Shown here: piece by piece, positions 56,749-64,000 of the stretch
Layout of the letters: each line of letters begins with the position of its first letter
How positions within the stretch are numbered: the first letter of the stretch is position 1
Source of the DNA: Rathayibacter rathayi
GTDB taxonomy: Bacteria > Actinomycetota > Actinomycetes > Actinomycetales > Microbacteriaceae
NCBI RefSeq assembly: GCF_004011095.1
Contig: NZ_CP028129.1
Location: forward strand, 2,356,001-2,420,000
DNA length: 64,000 bases
Direction of reading: 5' to 3'
Notes under the pieces: model-generated
Told to the model about the DNA's origin: nothing
Database searches by the model: none
Seen by the model: the letters and a program-made list of their open reading frames with translations, nothing else
Made by a program: the position numbers and the translations under genes

Positions 56749-56997
56749 TTGGCGACCTTTCTCGTCACCACCTGGGCGACGTTCTCCACGCTGACGACCC
56801 TCAGCCCCGCAGCCGGGCTCAGCCGGCCCACGCCGCTCATCTCCCCGTACGTCCTCGCGCTCTCGATACCGTTCGGCTTCTTCGCCGCGATCGCGGTCTC
56901 GGCGGCTCGGCTCGCAGCAGGGCGGACCGCGTGGTGGGTCCCCGTCGTCTGTGCCGCGGTGACGTGCGGCTGGACTTCCTTCCTCGCGCTTGAGTGA
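56749..56997 (+). CDS. Hypothetical membrane protein, second RTAWW unit
   Basis: About 82 residues from a possible TTG at 56749 (the frame is open from further upstream, so the start is uncertain). Two membrane stretches surround a short loop; the second ends AARLAAGRTAWWVPVV, matching the motif of the previous gene. It begins 14 bases after the previous stop. It could also be the displaced C-terminal half of that gene after a frameshift. Confidence 0.4.
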   Translation: MATFLVTTWATFSTLTTLSPAAGLSRPTPLISPYVLALSIPFGFFAAIAVSAARLAAGRTAWWVPVVCAAVTCGWTSFLALE

Positions 56998-57045
56998 TCT
57001 GCGGACAGTGCGTGGGCCTGCGCGGTTCGGCGGAGGAGCAGCACG

Positions 57046-57297
57046 CATCGTGTCGATCCTGACCCCTTTCGGCGCCGACTACCCGGGCACCAGCGTGGGC
57101 CCGTTCACCTCTGACGGTCTGAGCTATGACGGTCTGAGCACCTACTACGGCATCCTCACCGGGGCGGACTGGGGACCGTCCTGGTGTCCGTGGTCCGGCT
57201 GGCGGAGGAGAGGACGGCGTTCTGGCTGGCGCCGAGGGGCGTCGTCGCCTCGCTGCTCTGCGCCCTCATCCCCCACCTCCTCCTTACTCGTGGCTGA
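57046..57297 (+). pseudogene. Third RTAWW-type unit, frameshifted
   Basis: One frame reads IVSILTPFGADYPGTSVGPF and then GLSTYYGILTGAD; near 57170 the sense moves to another frame with TVLVSVVRLAEERTAFWLAP, a membrane segment and a stop at 57297. Order and motif match the two genes before it. No single frame covers the unit, so it appears inactivated. Confidence 0.45.
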
Positions 57298-57355
57298 CGC
57301 CGACCGGGATGCGTCGCCGTCGGAGAGATCTGGCACCGCTGGAGGGTGTGGCCGA

Positions 57356-57423
57356 CACAACGTCAGCTGGGAGGGGTTCTCATCGACGATGGTGGATGAG
57401 GGGGCGTCTCAGCTGACGTTGCG
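57356..57423. repeat. Intergenic palindrome, family B, copy 2
   Basis: The 68-base element shares the length, outer arms (cacaacgtcagctg, agctgacgttg) and inner tcatc/ggtggatga stem with copy 1 at 47991-48058. The outer arms here pair at about 15 of 18 positions. It lies between the broken membrane unit and recQ. Confidence 0.85.
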
Positions 57424-57518
57424 TCGCTAGCCTCTCGACAGGGGCGAGCCGCCGGTCTCCATCGCGGGGCTGGCGGCGACAGTCGGCGGCGAGGGCCGAG
57501 CCCGGCCAGCGGTCAGAA

Positions 57519-57600
57519 CGCGGGCCAGTTGGGGCCAGTCCGCGGGCCAACAGGGGGGCAACCCGCGGGCCAGTAGGGGGCAACGCGCGGGTCAGTAGCT
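57519..57600. repeat. 22-23 bp tandem repeat at the recQ 3' end
   Basis: The motif cgcggg followed by (c/t)ca recurs at 57519, 57541, 57564 and 57586, spacings of 22, 23 and 22 bases. Copies are degenerate. The last unit contains the recQ stop codon (tca at 57592), which suggests the array grew from the recQ 3' end. The stretch from 57424 to 57518 holds nothing I can identify. Confidence 0.72.
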
Positions 57601-59727
57601 GTCCCAGCCGGGCTCCCAGTCGGGCTCGTCCGGTGGCACCCAGTCGTCCTTCGGCGGCTGCGCGGCCGACACCGGCGGACCGGCGGACTCGCGGCCGAAC
57701 GTGGGCTTCGCGGCTCCGGGGCGTGAGGCACCGCCACGGCCGGCCGGAGCGCGGCGGGGAGCGGGAGCCTCCTCACCGGCCTGGGGGACGGCGATCTCGG
57801 GAGTCTCGCCCGCGACGACGGCGAGCACGGCCTCACCGTAGGTGAGCAGCTTCTTTTGGCCGACGCCGCCGATGATGCTGAGCTCGTCCATCGAGGCCGG
57901 CTCGGCCGTCGCGATCTCGCGGAGGGTTGCGTCGTTAAAGACGATGTAGGCGGGGACGGATTGCGCGCGCGCCTGTGCGACCCGCCACTCCCGCAGCCGC
58001 TCGAACAGGGGCTGGGCCTCGCCCGAGAGCTCGGCGACGATGGAGCGGCCGGAGCGGGTGGACCCGCTGGAACGCGCAGGCTTCTCGGGCTCCTGCCGCA
58101 GCTCGACCTTTCGCTCGCCGCCGAGAACGGAGGCGGACGCGGGCGTAATCACGAGGGTGCCGAAGCCATCGTCGTTCACGCCGAGCAGGCTCTGCGCGAG
58201 GAGCTGGCGGGCGACTCCGCGCCACTGGGTGTCGCTCAGGTCGGCGCCGATGCCCCAGGTGGCGAGGGCGTCGTGCTTGTGCTGCGTGGTGCGCGGCGTG
58301 GTCTTGCCGCGGAGGACGTCGATGATGTGGCCGGCGCCGAACTGCTGGTTGCGCTCGCGCTTGAGCCGGACGACCGTCGAAAGGAACTTTTGGGCCGCGA
58401 CGGTGCCGTCCCAGGAGGCGGGCGGCTCGAGGCAGGTGTCGCAGTTGCCGCAGGCGGTGCTCTCCTGGCCGAAGTACGCGAGCAGGTTCACCCGGCGGCA
58501 CTGGACCGTCTCGGAGAGGGCGAGCATCGCATCGAGATGCGCGGACATCCGCCGGCGATGCGCCAGATCTCCCGGCGACTCGTCGATCATGCGGCGCTGC
58601 TGCACCACGTCTTGCAGGCCGTAGGCGAGCCACGCGGTGGAGGGCAGGCCGTCGCGGCCCGCTCGGCCCGTCTCCTGGTAGTAGCCCTCGACCGACTTGG
58701 GCAGGTCGATATGCGCGACGAACCGCACATCCGGCTTGTCGATCCCCATGCCGAAGGCGATGGTGGCGCAGACGATCACGCCCTCCTCGCGGAGGAACCG
58801 CGACTGAGCGGCGGCGCGCACCCGGGAGTCGAGGCCCGCGTGGTAGGCGACCGCGTCGAAGCCCGCCGAGCGCAGCGCCTCCGCCGTCGCCTCGACGCTC
58901 TTGCGCGAGAGGGCGTAGACGATGCCCGCGTCGTGAGCATGCTCGCGGCGGAGGAAGTCGATCAGCTGCTTGCGCGGCTCGACCTTCGTGACGATCCGGT
59001 ACTGGATGTTGGGGCGGTCGAAGCTCGAGACGAAGTGTCGGGCGGCGCCGAGGTGCAGGCGCGAGGTGATCTCGCGGTGGGTCGCCTCGGTGGCGGTGGC
59101 GGTGAGGGCGATGCGGGGGACGTCGGGCCAGCGCTCGGCGAGCTCGCCCAGAGCGAGGTAGTCGGGGCGGAAGTCGTGGCCCCACTGGCTGACGCAGTGC
59201 GCCTCGTCGATCGCGAAGAGGGCGATCCGGCCGCGGGCGAGGAACTGCTTGGTGCCCTCGTTGCCCAAGCGCTCGGGGGCGACGTAGAGCAGGTCGAGTG
59301 TGCCGTCGAGGTAGGCGCGCTCGACGCGGTTGCGCTCCCCCGCGTCCTGCGTGGAGTTAAGGAACTCGGCGCGGACGCCGTTCGCGCGGAGGGCGTCGAC
59401 CTGGTCCTGCATCAGTGCGATGAGCGGAGACACGACCACGCCGGTGCCGGGGCGGACGATCGCGGGGATCTGGTAGCAGAGCGACTTGCCGCCGCCGGTG
59501 GGCATCAGGACGACGGCGTCACCGCCTCCGATGACCTGCTCGACGATCGCCTGCTGCTCGCCGCGGAAGCGCGCGTAGCCGAAGACCTTCTCGAGGATCG
59601 CCTGCGCCTGGGCCGACCCGCGGCTCGCCTGGCCGCTCGCTGCGTCGCTCCCGTCGCTGCTCCGGTACTCCGCCGCGGGGTCGGCGAGCGGCGGGGCGGG
59701 GAGGGCTGTCGCGGTGGGCTCTGTCAC
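57592..59727 (-). CDS. recQ: ATP-dependent DNA helicase RecQ
   Basis: The product is 711 residues from GTG 59727 (TEPTATALPAPPLAD). The helicase motifs are complete: Walker A MPTGGGKSLCYQIPAI, DEAH box FAIDEAHCVSQWGHDFRPDY, and motif VI YYQETGRAGRDG. The RecQ zinc domain has CRRVNLLAYFGQ then CGNCDTC. A winged helix and an HRDC domain (LREWRVAQARAQSVPAYIVFNDATLREIA in outline) follow. A 90-residue Pro/Gly/Ala tail ends WDSY. It unwinds recombination and repair intermediates. Confidence 0.95.
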   Translation of the reverse strand: MTEPTATALPAPPLADPAAEYRSSDGSDAASGQASRGSAQAQAILEKVFGYARFRGEQQAIVEQVIGGGDAVVLMPTGGGKSLCYQIPAIVRPGTGVVVSPLIALMQDQVDALRANGVRAEFLNSTQDAGERNRVERAYLDGTLDLLYVAPERLGNEGTKQFLARGRIALFAIDEAHCVSQWGHDFRPDYLALGELAERWPDVPRIALTATATEATHREITSRLHLGAARHFVSSFDRPNIQYRIVTKVEPRKQLIDFLRREHAHDAGIVYALSRKSVEATAEALRSAGFDAVAYHAGLDSRVRAAAQSRFLREEGVIVCATIAFGMGIDKPDVRFVAHIDLPKSVEGYYQETGRAGRDGLPSTAWLAYGLQDVVQQRRMIDESPGDLAHRRRMSAHLDAMLALSETVQCRRVNLLAYFGQESTACGNCDTCLEPPASWDGTVAAQKFLSTVVRLKRERNQQFGAGHIIDVLRGKTTPRTTQHKHDALATWGIGADLSDTQWRGVARQLLAQSLLGVNDDGFGTLVITPASASVLGGERKVELRQEPEKPARSSGSTRSGRSIVAELSGEAQPLFERLREWRVAQARAQSVPAYIVFNDATLREIATAEPASMDELSIIGGVGQKKLLTYGEAVLAVVAGETPEIAVPQAGEEAPAPRRAPAGRGGASRPGAAKPTFGRESAGPPVSAAQPPKDDWVPPDEPDWEPGWDSY

Positions 59728-59845
59728 CCGGGGAACTCTACCCGTCGGCTCCGACGCGGCCCCGGGAGCGGGCGGAACTGTGGAGAGGGGATGAAGGAAG
59801 GGAGGTGGGGAGGAGGCTTCGGGCGCGAGCCACCGGTGGCGCGGA

Positions 59846-60331
59846 TCAGAGGTCGGTGAGCGTGCGGGTGTCGCCGTTCCAGAAGCGCACGCCGGCGAGG
59901 CCTGCGCTGAACGGTTCGCCGAGGAGGGGGACGGCCGCGCCGAGCTGTTCAGCACGCAGGCGACGGGAGATGCTGATGTGCGGGGTCCAGGCATCCGGCA
60001 GCGAGGTGTCGACGCCTCCCGGAATCAGGCGGGTGGCGCGGGCGTGCAGCGCGTCGAGGGCGGGTGAACGGATGACGCCCCAGGCGAGGACGAAGCGGCC
60101 GGCGTGCGGGAAGAGGAGGACGGCGCCCAGGTCGACGGTCTCGGGCAGGGGGCCGAGGGCGCCCGGCTCGGGGGCGGTCAGCTCCGCTCCGGCGACGAGG
60201 GTGAGGTGGGGGCGGTTGCTCTCGGACGTGTGCAGCGCCAGGCTCGGGATGCCGGCCGCCTCGAGCGCCGCCCACTGACCCCGCACGCGCGCGTCCGACT
60301 CCGGATCGAGGAGGACTTCGACGCTGCGCAT
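59846..60331 (-). CDS. 2'-5' RNA ligase-like (2H phosphoesterase) protein
   Basis: The product is 161 residues. Two H-x-T/S motifs mark the 2H superfamily: RPHLTLVAG near residue 41 and TPHISISRRL near 116. The family includes RNA ligases and cyclic phosphodiesterases acting on RNA ends. Which reaction occurs is not known. It lies upstream of recQ on the same strand, 118 bases away, and may be co-transcribed. Confidence 0.82.
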   Translation of the reverse strand: MRSVEVLLDPESDARVRGQWAALEAAGIPSLALHTSESNRPHLTLVAGAELTAPEPGALGPLPETVDLGAVLLFPHAGRFVLAWGVIRSPALDALHARATRLIPGGVDTSLPDAWTPHISISRRLRAEQLGAAVPLLGEPFSAGLAGVRFWNGDTRTLTDL

Positions 60332-60403
60332 CCCCTCATCCTGCCGGTCTTCCGCGCGCGAGGGCCCTCGGTGGGACCCGCGCGGGAGCGGGCGGAGCGG
60401 GCG

Positions 60404-61962
60404 TCAGCCGATCGTCACGAGGGCGGCGAGCAGCTCCGGCGCGCGGCGGTCGACGATGCGGCCGCCGACGCGGACGCCGATCAGCGCGAAGGCGCCGCCG
60501 AGCATGACGGCCGCCGCCAGCCCCAGCAGACCGAAGGCCGGGTCGCCGCCGATCAGCGAGATCGCACCCAGGATGATCGACGGGAGCGACAGGAGCCCGG
60601 TCGCGGCCATGCTCCCCAGCATCACCACGCTCGAGATCATCCCCGAACCGGGCGGCGTCTTGAGCGGGCTGTCCCCCGGCGCCGGCACCGGGTAGACCAC
60701 GAGCGACGAGGCGACGCTCGACACTCCGAACCCGCTGAGCACGAGAGCCAGCGCCATCCCCAGCACGGCAGGTATCGCGTCGGCACGCCCCGCGTACAGC
60801 GCGGTGCCCACCGCCACGACGATCACCGCGGGGACGCCGATGATCGCGGCGGCGAGGACGCGACCGGCGCGGTCGGCCGACCCCGTCACTCCGGAGCTGA
60901 CATGCGCCGCCCAGGCGGTGCCGTCGTAGGACACGTCGGCGCAGAGGGTCACGCCGAAGATCAGGCCGACGAGCACAGCCGAGAGCAGCACGAAGGTGTC
61001 GCCGCCGCTGCCGATTGCGGAGTAGAAGACCCCGAGCACCACGACGGCAGGGATGACGAGGAGGCCGCGGCTGTAGCGCGGGTCGCGCCACCAGTAGCCG
61101 AGGGCACGGGCCGCGACGGCGCCGGTCGGAGTTCCGGGGAAACGGCCGAACAGACCCAGCCCCGCGGATCCGGAGGCGGAGTGCGCGCCCGACGCGGCCG
61201 GCTCGGCGAGGGCGTGGCGCAGCGCCCGTGCCCAGGCCACGACGAGGACGGCGAGGGTCGCGAGCCCGATCAGCAGGCGCGCGATCGCCGCGACCCAGTC
61301 GCCCGCGACGACGGAGCCGGGGGCGGCCCAGATCGCGCCGAGCGGCGACCAGCCGAGGGCGTTCGCGATCACGGGGAGGACGTCGCGGCCGTCGCGGACC
61401 ACGGTCGTCAGGCCGAAGAAAAGCGGACCGAGCAGGATGACGACCACGAGCACGACGCCGCCGACCACCTCCCGGTAGCGGCGGCTCGAGCCCAGACCCG
61501 TGGTCAGCGCGCCGAGGAGCCGGGAGGCGACCACGCAGGTCGCGACGCCGATCACCGCCGAGACGAGGCCGGGGAGGATGCCGATCGGTGCGCTCCACCA
61601 GGCGGCGGCGGACACAAGGGCACCCAGCGTGGTCACGACGCCCGGGATGCCGGCGAGACCCGCGACGGCGAGCCCGAGCAGGAGCGTCCGCAGCGGGATC
61701 GGGAATGTCGCGAGAGTGGGCAGGTCCAGGCTCTGGTCGGAGCCGGAGACGAAGATCGGCCCGAGCACCCAGCCCAGGATCAGCGCGGAGCCGCCGAGGA
61801 CGATCACGACGCTCGCGAACGCCGGATCCGCCCCTCCCAGCGCGATCAGCCCGGCCGCGACCAGACCGAGCACCCCGATCGCGTACAGCCCACCGAGGAC
61901 GACGCCGATCAACTGCCAGACGTTGCGCGTCAGCGAGTTGCGCAGCAGGAGCAGCCGCAGTC

Positions 61963-61981
<19 letters not shown>
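60404..61981 (-). CDS. ABC transporter permease (large membrane subunit)
   Basis: The product is 525 residues with about 12-14 membrane helices and no nucleotide domain (for example VWQLIGVVLGGLYAIGVLGLVAAG and GGVVLVVVILLGPLFFG). It overlaps the ATP-binding gene by 19 bases, so the two make one exporter. It has no solute-binding protein or lipoprotein partner, so export is more likely than import. The substrate is unknown. Confidence 0.8.
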
Positions 61982-62883
<902 letters not shown>

Positions 62884-63113
62884 GTGTGTCCCTTCCGGGC
62901 CGCGGTGGGCGACCGCTCCCCACATCCTAGGCAGGCGCTGCGGCACGGTCATCCGCCCCTCGGCGGAGTCGCCCGCGATCCCTCGCTAAGTCGCCCGGTT
63001 TCGTTGAGTCGCCCGAAAAGGCGCGCGACACTCCGCGCCGCGCGACCATCTCGGGCACCTCAGCGCGCGGGCACCTCCTGAGCGACCGCACCGCGCCCGC
63101 CTACGCTGGGCGT

Positions 63114-63800
63114 ATGCCCACGCTCCTCCTCGTCCGGCACGGACGCACCACCGCGAACACCGCGGGGATTCTCGCCGGACGCACCGCCGGAGTGCGGCTC
63201 GATCACGTCGGGCGGACGCAGGCGGCGCGGACGGGTGAACGGCTCGCGGCCCTCGACCTCGCCTCCGTGCTGTCGAGCCCGCTGGAACGCTGCCGGCAGA
63301 CCACCCGCTTCGTGCTCGACCGGCAGGCGACGCCTCCGCCCACGGTGATCGACAGGGGCATCACCGAGTGCGACTACGGCGACTGGTCGGGGCGCTCGCT
63401 CCGCGATCTCGCGACGGAGCCGCTCTGGGCGACCGTGCAGAACCAGCCGTCGGCCGTGGTGTTCCCCGGCGGCGAAGGGATGCTGGCGATGCAGGCTCGG
63501 GCGGTGTCGGCGGTCCGTCGGCACGACGCGGCGGTCGCGGAGGAGCACGGGGCCGGCGCGGTATGGGCGGCGGTCAGTCACGGCGACACCATCAAGGCGA
63601 TCCTCGCGGACGCGCTCGGGATGCACCTCGACCTGTTCCAGCGGCTCAGCGTGGGACCGGCGTCGGTGTCGATCATCCGCTACGGGGCGGGACGGCCCGA
63701 GGTGATCGCGATGAACACGGAGGCCGGTGACCTGGGATGGCTGCGCAAGGCCGCACCCGTGGCGGACGCGGCGGTGGGGGGCGGGGCCGGGCACGAGTAA
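63114..63800 (+). CDS. Histidine phosphatase family protein (MSMEG_4193 type)
   Basis: The product is 228 residues. The phosphohistidine motif is LLLVRHGRTTAN at the start; the second catalytic His is in WAAVSHGDTIKAILADALG. SSPLERCRQT and ECDYGDWSG match the phosphoglycerate-mutase-like MSMEG_4193 family, found beside DUF3090 in Actinobacteria. The substrate is unknown. TACGCT lies six bases before the ATG (leaderless). The DUF3090 gene begins 53 bases after its stop. Confidence 0.88.
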   Translation: MPTLLLVRHGRTTANTAGILAGRTAGVRLDHVGRTQAARTGERLAALDLASVLSSPLERCRQTTRFVLDRQATPPPTVIDRGITECDYGDWSGRSLRDLATEPLWATVQNQPSAVVFPGGEGMLAMQARAVSAVRRHDAAVAEEHGAGAVWAAVSHGDTIKAILADALGMHLDLFQRLSVGPASVSIIRYGAGRPEVIAMNTEAGDLGWLRKAAPVADAAVGGGAGHE

Positions 63801-63853
63801 AGGGGGGCGACGCGCGCAGCCGCTGCGGAGGCGGGCGCTCGTACACTGGGGGT

Positions 63854-64000
63854 ATGCCTCCGATCGTGCATGGATTCGACTGGCCCGATCGCGTGGTCGT
63901 GGGAACCATCGGCTCACCCGGTTCGCGCTCCTTCTACCTGCAGGCCAAGACCGGACCCCGCGTGGTCAGCGTCGGCCTCGAGAAACAGCAGTCGGCCCTC
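63854..64000 (+). CDS. DUF3090 family protein, N-terminal part (3' end outside window)
   Basis: The first 49 residues are visible. PPIVHGFDWPDRVVVGTIG, then GSRSFYLQAKTGPRVVSVGLEK is the start of the DUF3090 (TIGR03847) family. It follows the phosphomutase as in other Actinobacteria, where a third gene often completes the set. TACACT lies six bases before the ATG, so the mRNA is leaderless. The function is unknown. Confidence 0.85.
   Translation, partial: MPPIVHGFDWPDRVVVGTIGSPGSRSFYLQAKTGPRVVSVGLEKQQSAL

Noticed and set aside
62975..63060. Repeated gtcgcccg and gcgcgcgac segments between the ABC ATPase and phosphomutase genes as a further palindrome family
   Set aside because: The pairing is short and imperfect and can be explained by the very high GC content. 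No second copy is seen in the window.

Overview
This window is high-GC (around 70 percent) DNA from an actinobacterium, most likely the family Microbacteriaceae. The mycothiol-dependent formaldehyde dehydrogenase, the folate/pantothenate/lysS cluster, DUF3180, the MSMEG_4193-type phosphomutase next to DUF3090, the class E (LAxTG) sortase substrate and many leaderless promoters all point there. The genus is not certain from sequence alone; a Rathayibacter- or Clavibacter-like organism is my guess. Most of the window is chromosomal housekeeping DNA. There is no prophage, CRISPR array or insertion sequence. Scattered through it are small accessory insertions, broken genes and several families of intergenic palindromes and tandem repeats.

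Layout. 0-8.4 kb: MOSC-domain fragment, two alpha/beta hydrolases, a FUSC membrane protein, tRNA-Ser(CGA), radA, a heavily damaged DUF2207 gene, an exported protein and an ArgA-like acetyltransferase. 8.5-20.2 kb: clpC with a candidate ClgR operator, a sortase substrate next to an LCP ligase, pirin, a frameshifted type II NADH dehydrogenase, an AraC regulator, cardiolipin synthase and an exported HExxH protein. 20.2-32.1 kb: a long minus-strand cluster ftsH-folE-folP-folB-folK-DUF3180(frameshifted)-PH-PH-DUF2520, then panC-lysS. A plus-strand MFS cassette separates DUF2520 from panC. 32.1-40 kb: a 115-bp tandem repeat, then YhgE/Pip-TetR-diacylglycerol kinase-GH76, which lie between ftsH and hpt-tilS; ppa is divergent from tilS. 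40-43 kb: two paralogous cell-wall hydrolases (NlpC/P60 and M23).

43.1-48.3 kb: tRNA-Glu, tRNA-Asp and tRNA-Phe. A type II toxin-antitoxin pair follows tRNA-Phe and is bracketed by an imperfect 38-39 bp direct repeat. Then come a CPBP protease, a small alarmone synthetase, a flavin monooxygenase and a MarR gene fused by deletion to the remains of an efflux pump. 48.8-53.9 kb: the mycothiol formaldehyde-detoxification pair, an MFS transporter, a decayed sugar-utilisation locus and malate dehydrogenase. 53.9-64 kb: a large acyl-CoA dehydrogenase/oxidase, a tandem family of small membrane proteins, recQ, a 2'-5' RNA ligase-like protein, an ABC exporter, a phosphomutase and the start of DUF3090.

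Functionally the window covers folate, pantothenate and pyrophosphate metabolism, membrane and cytoplasmic proteolysis (FtsH, ClpC), tRNA modification and charging (TilS, LysS), peptidoglycan remodelling and stress signalling. The observations most worth following are the tRNA-Phe-linked toxin-antitoxin cassette with its repeat borders, operator and leaderless promoter; the dispersed 63-68 bp palindromes; the 115-bp tandem array in front of ftsH; the tandem RTAWW membrane-protein family; and a recurrent leaderless promoter pattern (TAnnnT, six bases, then the start codon) at twelve genes. Two single-base deletions next to C runs (NADH dehydrogenase and DUF3180) may be assembly errors rather than true mutations.
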